From Heterobilharzia americana (Eukaryota; Platyhelminthes; Trematoda; Strigeidida; Schistosomatidae), in assembly GCA_944470555.2 (NCBI GenBank), contig OX104132.1, forward strand, positions 4,969,755-5,033,754: DNA of 64,000 nt, given 5' to 3'. A program made the translations under genes and the position numbers. Under the pieces are notes generated by a model that made no database searches, was not told the DNA's origin, and saw only the letters and a list, made by a program, of their open reading frames with translations. Below, one piece after another: positions 25,740-36,236 of this stretch (positions are counted from its first letter, which is position 1; each line of letters opens with the position of its first letter).

Positions 25740-26560
25740 AACAGAGCATAGAATGGCAATCAGCTCTCTACCTCAACTTCATCGACTTTGAGAAGGCCTT
25801 TGACAGCGTCGACCGAGAAGTAATTTGGAAACTGCTTCAATACTACGGAGTACCGCAAACCTTTATCCGCCTCATTCAACAATTATATGAAGATGCCACA
25901 TGCCAAGTAATTCACAATGGGAAGCTCAGTGATGCTTTTGAAGTGAAGACAGGAAGGAGTGAAACAAGGTTGCCTACTATCCCCCATGATATTCCTGATT
26001 GTGGTCAACTGGACTGGACTAGATCATGCAGCAAACAGTGGGGAGCTGTGAGAAGAGGGGGATACGCTGGCTGGACTGCGGAAAAGAACCTAGGAGATCT
26101 GGATTTCGCCAATGATGACTTATGCCTGATGTCACATAAACTTGAAGATCTACAGGCAAAAACTAACAAGTTGATAGAAGAGGCAGCGAAGACAGGACTT
26201 CAAGTGAATATAGAGAAGACAGAAGTGATGAAGATACCGCACCACCGCCATCATCAACAACAACAACAAACTCCAGTCACCATCAATGGGAGAAACTTAA
26301 AGGAAGTAACCTCCTTCACTTATCTAGGAAGCATTGTTTCAACTACAGGCGGGACAGACGAGGATGTCAAAGTCAGAATCGGGAAAGCAAGACAGGCGTT
26401 CATTAGCCTGAAACCAGTGTGGAGATCTTCTACACTCAGCATGCGCAACAAGATGCGGATTTTCAACACCAAGGTCAAGTCAGTGCTTCTGTATGGCTCA
26501 GAGACTTGGCGCGTTACGAAAGGGATTTCCAATAAACTGCAGACATTCATCAACAACTGA
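25740..26560 (+). pseudogene. RTE RT catalytic and thumb region (copy A)
   Basis: An open frame without an early Met runs from about 25740. It contains RT motif A, 'FIDFEKAFDSVD' (25778-25813), then 'VIWKLLQYYGVPQTF'. Motif B should read QGCLLSP but is out of frame here, because 4 extra bases follow GACAGG near 25947. The catalytic box near 26105-26120 reads FANDDL instead of FADDL, an apparent extra codon. Downstream blocks 'VNIEKTEVMK', 'EVTSFTYLGS' and 'KSVLLYGSETWRVTK' follow. The protein could not be active. Confidence 0.85.
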
Positions 26561-26614
26561 TTACGCTAGCTTTGTTCTGAAGATCAGATGGATTGTCAGA
26601 AAGAATAAGCAACA

Positions 26615-26896
26615 ATGAGCTCTGGGAACGAACCAACTAAGCGAGAACCTATCACGCAACAAATATGCAGGAGGAAGTGGAGATGGATTGGCCATGCACT
26701 GAGAAGGCCGACTGGGGACATCACGCGTCAGGCCAGTCGCTCGAGTGGAATCCCCATAGGAAGCGACGAGTTGGACGTCGGCGTCGAGGGTGACATGGAG
26801 GAGGTCGTGCGAGGAGGAAATGAGAGTTTGTGGGCTGTCGTGGGACCAGGTTCAAAAGATTTCAGAGAACAGAGGTCACTGGAGACGTGCTACTGA
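26615..26896 (+). pseudogene. RTE polyprotein C-terminal tail (copy A)
   Basis: This 93-codon piece holds the C-terminal block of the family, with 'RKWRWIGHALRRPTGDITRQ' near residues 21-40, equivalent to the conserved W-x-GH-x-LRR region of RTE proteins. It is out of frame with 25740-26560 because of changes around 26560-26610. The 3' untranslated end follows directly. Confidence 0.8.
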
Positions 26897-27014
26897 AGCC
26901 CTATGTTCCATTGGGAACCCAAGGGACTAATAAATAATAATAATATTTGTCATATGAACAAAACTGGTCGAACTAATTCCTCTATGATCGTCACAAGACA
27001 ATTTCTCTCCCTTC

Positions 27015-27242
27015 CTATACACTGAGATGATCAGTGAAATAAAACCAATCTGACAGCATTCCATTTGGTTCCCATACACCACCTAGTACCTCCGTCACTT
27101 TAAACAGCAGTTTCCTACCTTCATCAGGGAAAACTTCAGGTAGCAAACTGTCAAGTCCTACTGCTTTGCATAGTTTCAGGTCCAACACAGCTCTCTCAAC
27201 TTCAGAGAGATTTGGAGGACTGACCTTATGGGTTCTCTCCAC
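27015..27242 (-). pseudogene. non-LTR reverse transcriptase motif fragment
   Basis: A 75-codon minus-strand frame reads 'LSEVERAVLDLKLCKAVGLD' followed by 'SLLPEVF'. This is the RT motif 0/1 block found in LINE reverse transcriptases (consensus K-A-x-G-x-D-x-x-x-P-E-x-x). The surrounding 'LLFKVTEVLGGVWE' also fits. Nothing else of the element is visible, and the sequence differs from families A-D and E-H. It is an isolated relic next to the 3' end of RTE copy A. Confidence 0.5.
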
Positions 27243-29985
27243 CCGGCGTTAGAACACTCAAGTAAAATCAACACAAACTGAGGGAGGTCGTATAAAAACA
27301 CAGTCGTGACCCATCAGTAGTGTGGATCCAATAAGCCTCCTCTGGATGATTATCAGCAGTCTCGGTAGATATGTAATAAAACAGCTGGATATTGATTTCT
27401 CTTGATGAACAGTTGTAATCATTACTCTTTTCATATAATCCACACTTCTATCTAGTCTTCTTAATTTACTATAGACATTGTGTCTTCGCTGTTGTGTTCA
27501 AACTATTCGATTGCTGTAGTCAATTCAATAATGAACAAACTACTCTCACAATCATATAGTCTCAGAGTAAACTAAGATACAAAACATGACATCATATTTA
27601 CACTTTGAAGGACCTCGAGGACTCGATTAGAATTCTGTACTGAAAACAAAACTATGGTTTCAAATAGAACAAGCATATTATCACTGTCATAATAAATTAC
27701 ATCACTAACCACTAATATAATATGCTACTTATTACAGAAGTGGTACATTACCAATGTTTCGATGCCTTCCATGTATGCACAACTCTGCAGGCTACAGCAC
27801 AACATTACTGACTGACTAGTAGCACGAGCAGATGAGAATGCATTTTACTTTCATATATGAAGGGTTTTAATTGAACAGTGAAGTTCACTCAACACTTGGA
27901 ACTGCACACAGAAAAGCAAACAAAAGTACACACATACATACAAAAGCACAACACAATAACAAAGATTTCAACTAAGAGTAAAACGAAGTGAGGCTGGGGT
28001 AGATTTAAACTGTTTCACTGACATAGTAACTCTGTAAATCTACCTTGAAACCAGAAGACGGGCCATCTGGCCATATGGTTAGGGTTATAGACTCACTTGG
28101 AAATCCCAAATGAATCTTGAAGCCCCAAATGAAGAAATCAAACACAGAGATGTGCACAGCTCCTAGTAAACACCTTCAATCAATAGTAAGACAGACCAAA
28201 GGGTCACATTTCCAATATCAAATGAATTTTAAACTCCAAAGGCTGGCATGCAAGTGAAATGACTTACGCAAGTAAAACAAAAGACAAAATCAACGGGAGG
28301 GATCCATAGTGTGGCGTAAAATGCTAGAGCTAACTGCTTTGCTCAACCGAAACGCAGTCAATGTCTTTTGGTAAAGTGGTTGTTTACCAAAAATAAAGTT
28401 TGATATCTATTCATCCATGACATTCGAACACTTGATGAGTCGATGTTTTGATTGACAGATCACTACCCAATGAGGAATATTTGTAACTCTAAACGATGAT
28501 ATTGGTGGCCTAACACTACCTGAGATGGGAGCTTTCAGAGTAATATCACAACACACTATTGTTCATAACGAAGTATATGGTCAGCTAAGCGACTGGATTT
28601 ACACATAGAAAAATGGGTAAAATTTAGAACACTAAAGGATGTTTAATGGCCTATCACTCGATTCAATCAGTAATCAACAAGCATACTGACGATAACTTAA
28701 TATATCAGTGAAGAATAATCCATTAGCCTAAAGAAACATCTGGTCGACATGCGTATTGGTTATTGTGGGAAACGGCACTACACTCACAAATCTGTTTTAC
28801 ACAAGAAATAAAGATATCTAGATTCCCAATAAATCTATCCTCGAAACTATACCACTTCCTGTTTTCCACTCATCCATATGTCACTATAGCGTGTCTCCTC
28901 GTGATTCTGTTGAAGGTTTAAGAAACTTTCTGGAACAATTCCACTTACTTTCAACGTTGTCTGTGTGCATTCCAGTTGTCCAATCAACGGAATGCCTCCT
29001 GTGAACAATAGCTTGATGGGGAAGTCCCAGTTACCCACCACAGATAACGGCATGTATGACTTCCAAGCATCTGTGTATATTGTGGCAAGCCATGCTACCA
29101 AATTTTCTATAACACATAGGATAGGTTATTTTAATCTATTCTTTATCCACTGAAAATATCTTTTCTTCATATTTCGACCGTATTGTAGCGTACGTGCACC
29201 TGACTTCAAGTTTGGATATGCGAACCCAAATACCTTCACGTTTCTTAGTGTTCCCACGTTGCTGATGCACGAGCGTCAGACAACGTATAACAGAAGATAC
29301 GAATGAAGATAATGGAGGATGTGTTCACAACACAATGTAATACTGTTGCGCAATGAACACCAAAACAAAGGGCAGGCACGTCCAGTTCAACAGCAAAACA
29401 AGAAACCAATATGAACCAACTTCATGGACAATCAGGTAACAAGGTAAGATACGTTCAGTTACAATATGATAAATTGTACAAGATACCCAATATCTGTCTG
29501 CACCATGCAAGGGTCAACATGCTCCGACTTCCACTTTTGAACGTGCTTCTCTTTCTTTTTTAAAACGTTGACCACTACATCACTCTCTCACCTAGTCAAC
29601 ATTGTCTACAGGTGCTTTGCGATCCCAGTCTTTCTGTTGTCTTGTCGTCATCGTCCCTGCAAGGAGAGTAAGAAATGCAATTAGTGTGGCCACTGAATGT
29701 GGTATGATCGACATGGAGCTCAGCCACTGTCCGTAGCGTTTCCATCGACTATAATGAACTACCACAGTTGTTTCACCCTCCCCCTCATATTTCTTCATCT
29801 CACCTCATAGTTGTTTTCTGTTATTGCCCGGAAGAACACATACGGTCCAGTTCATTCTAGCGCCGTCTTACATCGACAAGTACCGATCTTGTTTGGTTGT
29901 TTAAGTCAAACATTTTCCCTGTTGTAGTAGTTTCCACCGATGCCACGTCTTAACAAGTTCATCCCGGGTGTAGCTGTGATACCTC
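27243..29985. other. stretch without a supported gene
   Basis: Open frames are at most 84 codons (28847-29101, minus) and no motif is recognised. The part 29592-29798 (minus) encodes a hydrophobic stretch, but nothing identifies it. It may hold unrecognised repeat DNA, or upstream parts of the element ending at 30545. Confidence 0.45.
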
Positions 29986-30545
29986 GTGACACCCCCTCAC
30001 AACCTTACCAGCATTTCTGAAACCACCAGCCGGTCATCCCATTCTGTGCTAATCAACGTGTCACTCGGTAACCATAGCTCACATCCTGTCCACAACAGAT
30101 CAGTGCAGAGATGTATACTTTCTCTATATGCTAGTGAAAGGAAAAAGGCCCAAGGTGGCCAGACTAAAACATGGCACCAATGTATGAAGCCTCTGACTGT
30201 TGGTTTAAGCCATGTAGGACGATGCAGACTAGGTGGTTGGGGTCCACGGGACAAGAGGAACCAGTGGTTGGAGACCCTAGATGATCACATGGCTCAGAAC
30301 CGAAGTCAGTGGCGCAGATGTATACACACATTATCCTCATCTTAACAACGATATACCGAATCTCACTATTTTGTCACTCCTCTTTCCTTTCTTCTCATGC
30401 TTTATATTTCTTTAGACTGCATTCACTTATCTTCATCTTTCACCTCACTACCTTTTTACTTGATGTGCTGATATGAGGTGTGGCAACTCGGGCCGTTACG
30501 CAGTAATGCCTGGTCCTATGTTGATAATGATGATGATGATGCTAG
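29986..30545 (+). mobile_element. 3' part of the GAT-tailed non-LTR element, copy 3
   Basis: The segment ends with GGTGTGGCAACTCGGGCCGT, TACGCAGTAATGCCTGGTCC and a GATGATGATGATG tail. It matches the minus-strand 3' end at 17570-17760. Upstream, the frame 29986-30345 (119 codons) reads 'RKKAQGGQTKTWHQCMKPLT', 'GRCRLGGWGPRD' and 'WLETLDDHMAQNRSQWRRCI'. That Trp/Arg-rich pattern resembles the extreme C-terminus of LINE polyproteins, so the fragment is likely a 5'-truncated insertion keeping the protein end, 3' UTR and tail. Family assignment to RTE is inferred from the tail type only. Confidence 0.6.
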
Positions 30546-31440
30546 TGAGCACCTTGGTAACAGGGTATCCCAATAAGTTTCTCGTTTCATTTCTATAAAT
30601 ATGAGAAGTAACGATCTAAACGTTCTGCTCGTTGCCTTCAGGATGATATGCAGTAGTCCGAGATTTACGAATCCCAAATAACTACCACACTCCCCGTACT
30701 ACTAAACTTTCAAAATGTAAATCTTGATCTCAGTATAATTATTAGGCGACTCTCCAGTGGGCGATCCATGTGTCGAACATTGCCTACACAACAATGCTGG
30801 CATTTGTCTGCTCAAAGGGTATAACTACACACCACCTTGCTAAGTAATCTTTAATCAACAAGATGTACTTGTTTCATATACTAGTCCGATAATGTTCACG
30901 TCAACTATTTCGTTCAGGTGCCCAGCCTCCACGCTAACCAAAGGTGCTCATGCTTTTTCTGGCGGGTATTCTAGACGCTCGTAGGTTAAGCAGCCAACTG
31001 TTGCCATCGCTGTCAGTACCGCCGATTAATAGCCTGTATCAGCTTTTTTATTACCCCGTGACCTAGGTTACCATGGACTTTATCGAGGAAGGTTGTTACG
31101 TATGACTGTAGCGCTAAAACCCTACGAACGTAGGCAGGGATAGGCAGAACACATAAAACCCCGGCATACCCCTTTGTAGAGATTCTGGTGAAACTCTACA
31201 TCTCATCGACCTCACCAACCATTCTCACCTTATTAAACCCTCGACATTGATTTTTCACCTATCTTCGGTGGGCACAATGTACCTACATGGGGTAATCAAC
31301 CATATACCGCAAATACTGTCAGTAGACTGGAGCAGAACGTTCATTTCATGAAACGATCGGTGATCCCAAGCACTTATTCAAAGGAGCAAATGAATGTATG
31401 CAAAGAAGCTAATTACTACCATGTTAATAATTTCGTGCCT
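30546..31440. other. stretch without a supported gene
   Basis: No open frame longer than about 60 codons and no recognisable repeat was found between the GAT-tailed element and the decayed coding stretch that follows. Confidence 0.5.
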
Positions 31441-32505
31441 AAGATAACTACTTCTCTGCTTCACTACCTATATCACATAATGAAGGTTATATGGATGTGA
31501 CGAAAAGCTTGGACATTTCACCGGGTGTTAATCCACTGTCTCAACCCCCTCTTGTGACTAAATTCGTAATGAGAGGTCTGGAGCTATCTGGAAAGATCAC
31601 TGGACTTTTCTCAAGTATCAGAAGCTCAGATGTACCTGAATCAATAAATCACAATAAACAGACTTACTTGAACAAAGCGGTAGTCAAAGTAAGTTAAGCT
31701 TTTCTGCCTCATTCTTTAACAAATTGAGCACTGGAAGTGAAAAACATCATAGTGGAGGAGGAGATAGTCCTGAAAGCAATGGGTGGAAGTCCGGTAGTAG
31801 TTTGAGCTTGCGTAATATTAGTTCTACACACAGTCATGAAGTTTTGATTGTAGATACAAATGGCAAGCCCGAACATCACCATAAAATCACTGCAAATGAA
31901 TGCTGTTACAATCCACTATTAAGTTCATTGGATAATGGGTTTAGAATGAATTTCAATTCTTGGACATGACAAATCTACGACAACTCCCAAGCTACTAAAC
32001 GTTGCATGTGATAAAGCAGAAGTCAAACACAAGCATAACTATGATCCAGAAAAACCACAAACAGATACTCCAAATGCTTCAGCACCCGTCATAGACGCTG
32101 TAGGTAATTCTGCTGGTCATAAATAAATACACCGCATAGAAGAGAACGACTCTGTACCATGTATATTACACGTCGACGACCGAATCACAGAACCTGAAAA
32201 ACATGATGAGAAGCATAGCCGCACTTCTGATTCAAACAAACCGTGAAGCGGTTGTTGACAACAAACCAAGCTCACACTTACAAATGAATTACAGGAAGGA
32301 AATGCCAGAGATGTCGATGATGTATCGAAACTCGGAGTGATTCCACCACATAACACATCGCTTTTGAATTCTGTTCCTAATTTCCGATTTCCATTGAGGT
32401 TTCAGGCAACTCACGCTTTTACAGGACCGACAAAATGCAGTCGAGCACCACACTACACGCCATCATTCGGCAAACCTCGTAGACAAGTTCATCCTCTATA
32501 AACAG
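31441..32505 (+). pseudogene. decayed coding sequence of unknown function
   Basis: Several plus-strand frames follow one another with protein-like composition. The first, 31491-31697, includes 'GLELSGKITGLFSSIRSSD'. The second, 31700-31969, includes 'STGSEKHHSGGGDSPESNG'. A third, about 31950-32126, includes 'ATP-free' Lys/His-rich text such as 'NYDPEKPQTDTPNASAPVID' and ends in TAA. A further piece, about 32283-32505, includes 'VIPPHNTSLLNSVPNFRFP'. Each switch is a frame change or stop. GTAAGT at 31688-31693 could be a splice donor, so part of this may be exon/intron structure, but no clean acceptor is seen. The protein looks hydrophilic and low-complexity, and I do not recognise the family. 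Confidence 0.4.
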
Positions 32506-33237
32506 CATTAGGATGTATCTCGTCTCGATGCCTTCTTACAGAATGCCTTTCAGTCTCGTGAACAATCGTATAGGTCCTCATAAAAAAGTCGCGAGTGAAC
32601 GGAAACAAGATTCCAACTTTGTACATCCAATTCCTCGAGGTAATATTACCTATTAAATTACTCAGTGTAGCAGGATACTGCTGTTATAACAGCATTTCCT
32701 CGGACAGCACAAAAACAAGTCAACTATTGGTCGATCAAACAAGGTCTTTTGCAAAACTACTGATTTCAACTGTTCGGAGAAACTGAATTCTGGTATTTTT
32801 AACGACCACTGTACCGCCTACTAACGCTTTTCACAATTCGGCTTTTCCATTCACTCTGTTACCACTGACACCAAAATATGACGACCTGTTATTGATGGGT
32901 TCTCGTCTCGGCTGTAGGTATGTATGTTGTTTCTCGTTGGTGAGTAAATGAGTATAGTTGTGAGCACTAGAATTAGGATAGGATATAGGATGAAATATTT
33001 GAGCTGACTGTGTAAGTACGTAATTTGTACTCACATTAAACAATGATATAAGATAAATTACAAGCGATAGGGCTTGATAACGAATGGACAGTAACTGGAA
33101 GATGCATCAATAAACTGCGCTCTATCGAATTTGCCACAACTAAGTAAGTAGCGTAGAAGGACCAAAATGCCGCTGATTCGTGCCGCATTATGATTCCACT
33201 ATCCAATATCTTTTTAATGAGCTTGTGTAAACCAGTT
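32506..33237. other. stretch without a supported gene
   Basis: Short frames on both strands (at most 70 codons) show no recognised motif. The left part may belong to the decayed gene at 31.44-32.5 kb. Confidence 0.45.
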
Positions 33238-33430
33238 GATTTCTTCGCGCTCGCTTCTTGGTCTTGCCGAACGGTTCCAGGTCTCTGGCGGATTCCAATG
33301 TAGTCGATCCAGCCACTAGTCTGCTATAGCTCTGATTTACAGAACAGGAAGTTGTGTTCGTTTGTTTGACTTGGACTGTGGTGCAGTTGGCTTCTTCAGA
33401 TGTCGAGTTGCCAGACAGTTGTTCAGACTG
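33238..33430 (-). repeat. CR1-like 3' terminal block, first copy
   Basis: The plus strand contains TTGATTTCTTCGCGCTCGCT, CCGAACGGTTCCAGGTCT and GGACTGTGGTGCA in the same order as 33857-34103. The pair forms a direct repeat about 620 bp apart. Confidence 0.85.
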
Positions 33431-33861
33431 GTCGCTAGAGAGGGTTAGGGATATTGAAGAGAAAACCCAGAAAGTGTTTGTGTGAGTAAAATTAGAGAGA
33501 AGTGAATTAATGGAGTAATCTACTTACACTCAAGTAAGGTGGGTAGGGGTGCAAAGGTATGAAGAACTTAGGTGAGTGAGGCTAGCTTATGGCAAGTGGA
33601 AAGGATGAAAAGGGCTTAAATGGTTACAATAGAAAGAAAACTGGTTGGGGTGGCTTGACATCACTTCGTGTTCTAGATATGTATGGGTAGACCGTGAGTC
33701 TCTGCATGCCTGTCTAGCCTCTTCTTGAAGCTTTCAACAGCTGGGGAGTAGACCACCTCCGCTGGTAGTGAGTTGCAGTACCGACAGGCTCGGAGGGAGA
33801 AGAACTGTGAGCGCACATGCGTTTTCGACCTTTGGAGGGCTAACGAGATAGTGTACACCAA
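33238..33861 (-). mobile_element. truncated CR1-like copy (3' end only), stacked on element E
   Basis: On the minus strand this begins in the C-terminal coding part (33861-33673), runs through a short 3' UTR and ends in a terminal block (33430-33238). That terminal block is repeated at 34103-33857 as the 3' end of element E. The coding part reads 'HVRSQFFSLRACRYCNSLPA' then 'SFKKRLDRH', the usual C-terminus of CR1-like polyproteins. It is a severely 5'-truncated insertion lying head-to-tail with E. Confidence 0.7.
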
Positions 33862-34103
33862 TTGATTTCTTCGCGCTCGCTTCTAGGCCTTGCCGAACGG
33901 TTCCAGGTCTTTGGTGGATTCCAATGCAGTAGGTCTACCCACTCGACTGCTGTAGCTCTGGTCATTCCGACGGGCGATTGGGTGTTGCTTAGATTTGTGG
34001 GGAGTGCTGTTTGTTTGTTTGTTTGCTTTTTCTTCCGAGGACTGTGGTGCAAATTGGTTCCTCAAATGTCGTGCCAGCAGACAATTGGTCGGACTGGTTG
34101 TAA
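33857..34103 (-). repeat. CR1-like 3' terminal block, second copy (end of element E)
   Basis: Partner of 33238-33430. It contains an additional segment near 33960-34030 including a (GTTT)4-like run. It is the probable 3' terminus of element E. Confidence 0.8.
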
Positions 34104-34350
34104 AAAGGAGATGAGAAATATGTGCAGAGAAATCAAGGGGGAGAAAGTGCAGAGAGGGACAAAATAGAAAAAGAAAAGGAAAAAAGGAAGAGGGATAATA
34201 CATAAAAAAGATTAGGAAAAGGGAACGGCACAGGAGAATAAAACATTGGTAGGTTTATGGGGAGGTGGTGATTGGGAGAGCTTTTGTTAAAGTTCGAGAG
34301 AGTAAAGTCAGAAGGAAGAAGAATAAATAACATGGCGAGACGAATGGGAA
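34104..34350 (-). repeat. polypyrimidine 3' UTR tract of element E
   Basis: The plus strand is almost entirely purine (AAAAGGAAAAAAGGAAGAGG and similar). On the element sense strand it is therefore a C/U-rich tract between the ORF2 stop and the 3' terminal block. Element G has a comparable tract in the same position. Confidence 0.75.
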
Positions 34351-34490
34351 TATAGTAACTCTGGTAGCAGGAGACGGCAACTGGGGGGTGGGACGCCTAC
34401 AGGAAGGTATAAGGTTGAGCAAAGTTCTCAGTGGTGGTGGTTTTACAAAGTGTTCAGTAACGGTTGGTCGTACCGGGTTAGTAAGTCGTG

Positions 34491-35201
34491 TCAGCCTAGT
34501 CCACATCCCAGTTGGATGAACGCAAACCATGCGTCAATAGACGGAGCATTAGTAATCTCGGCAGGCAATGCGCTCCAGTGGCCACAAACTCTCAGAGAGA
34601 AGAAGTGTGATGGCGCACAGGTTTTCGCTCTTTGGTGAGCGATTCTCCCTGGGTTGCCGCGAGGATCGCCACAGTGGTCGTTCCGTAGGATTCCACTGTT
34701 CGGATGACTTGGGTTACTGAGTGTTTTGTAAGCCGTTATCAAGTCACCACATAATCTACGGTAGCTTAGGGAGTAGAGCCCCAGATCTTTCGGCCTGTCC
34801 CGATATGGTCTTCGCCCCATTCTCACGACACTCTTTGTAGCTCGCCTCCGGAATTTCTCTAGGAGGTTCACATCCCTTTTCAGATATGGTGGTGCAGTGA
34901 CGTTGTGTACCTCTAGGTGGGGTCTTGTATAGGTCTTATGCAGCTCCAAAAGGAGTTCCGGGGTCGGGGCACCCAACTGTCTGCGCATGAAGTGCAGTAC
35001 GGCGTAGGCTCTGGAGGCATCTCCTGGATAATTGGAGCTAGTGTCTAGTTTGCCAGTCAGTATTACCCCTAGGTCTTTCTCCGTGGTGGTGTGGCAGAGT
35101 TGTGTTCCGCAGAGAGAACAGGGCACCTTCTGAGAGTCTGGGGTGCGGGGAAACATGGCTTGGCGCTTATATATGATAAATGCAAGTCCATTAATATCCA
35201 C
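34491..35201 (-). pseudogene. C-terminal part of element E ORF2 after a nonsense codon
   Basis: These 236 codons are in the same frame as the RT part (35202-36236), separated only by a TGA at 35204-35202. It carries the post-catalytic RT blocks: 'GVILTGKLDTSSNY', 'LLELHKTYTRPHLE' and 'RRRATKSVVRMGRRPY', then the typical CR1 end 'FFSLRVCGHWSALPAE'. The stop sits where CR1 proteins usually have Trp (L-x-x-W-x-x-x-x-G-L), so a TGG-to-TGA change is likely. Otherwise the region is well preserved. Confidence 0.85.
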
Positions 35202-36236
35202 TCACTCTGCAAGTAATGTGAGATCGCTTTGCAGTGCACTTGATTCTGTTTCGGACAGCACAGCTCTCCACAGATCAACATCATCAGCGTAGAGTAGAAT
35301 TAGAGAGCTGAGATTCAGTAAGAGGTCGCTCACAAAAAGAAGGAATAGCAGTGGACCCAGAATCTCTCCTTGTGATACACCAGATGGTGATGTCCCCCAA
35401 GTCGAGCAAACTCTGTTGGCTTTTGTGCAGAACTGTCCGCAGTCCAGATAGTCCTGCAACCATGAAAGCACCTGTTCCTTGATGCTCAACCTTTCTGTTC
35501 TGTGAATAAGAACGGTGCGTGGGCCTGTGTCGAAGGCCTTAGCAAAATCCGGGAAAATAACATGACAAGGAATTTGGAGGTCCCAGTATGCCGTCCACTT
35601 ATCACCTGCCTCCAGAATGTTTGTGGCACAGGACCTATCCTTTCTGATACCATATTGAGCATCACTTAGTGCTCCCCTCTTTTCTGAGTGCTCCCTGACA
35701 TGGTCGTCTACCAGACTCTCAATTACTTTTGACACCACTGGTAGGAGGGCTATAGGTCTATAGCATTTTGGGGTCTGCTTGTCTCCACCTTTGAAGATGG
35801 AGAACAGAATAACACGTCTCCACTCTTGTGGAAGCGTGTGATTGTCTAGGGCGTGTTGAAACAAGTTACATAGGGGACGGCACAAGCTATCCACGCGTTG
35901 TTTCAGCACAGCCGGTAGGATATCATCACACCCTGGCGATCTCCCTGCTCGCAGCTTTGACAGATTTTTGAGGACCATAGAAGGAGTTACCTCTATTCCA
36001 GGTAACTCTACTGCTTTCGGTGGTGCTAAATGTTGGTCGGACAGCTGGTAATTTTGGTTCGATAGGGACGTATTGATTTGTATATCGAAGGTGGCGCCAA
36101 ATGCTTCGGCGATCTCTAGTTCGGAGAGGTTCTCTCTGTCTAGGCCTTTCAGGACGCAAGCCTCCTGGCTGGTGGATTTTCTGCCTCCCATAAACCGATA
36201 TAGGTTTTTCGGATTTGTCCCGAGCTTTCCGGTCAA
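35202..36236 (-). pseudogene. reverse transcriptase core of CR1-like element E
   Basis: A 344-codon minus-strand frame covers the RT catalytic domain of a LINE reverse transcriptase. Motif 0/1 is 'LRAGRSPGCDDILPAVLK', then 'YRPIALLPVVSKVIESL' (motif 2), 'FPDFAKAFDTG' (motif A with catalytic Asp), 'GVSQGEILGPLLFLLFVSDL' (motif B) and 'LLYADDVDLW' (motif C with both Asp). All catalytic residues are present. The frame is separated from the endonuclease frame by a frameshift near 36240 and ends at an in-frame TGA. Confidence 0.9.

Larger units (their letters stand above)
23648..26942 (+). mobile_element. RTE-like retrotransposon copy A, near full length
   Basis: The 3.3-kb element aligns along its whole length with copy B (49510-52775, opposite strand), from ACCTCGCCTGGTTAACTAG at the 5' end to GGAACCCAAGGGACTAATAA and an AT-rich tail. 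It encodes an apurinic-type endonuclease followed by a reverse transcriptase. Total length, one compact polyprotein, no separate ORF1 and a short A/T-rich tail fit the RTE clade. At least three frameshifts (near 24290, 25605 and 25945) and an insertion in the catalytic box leave it inactive. I found no target-site duplication by eye. Confidence 0.85.
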
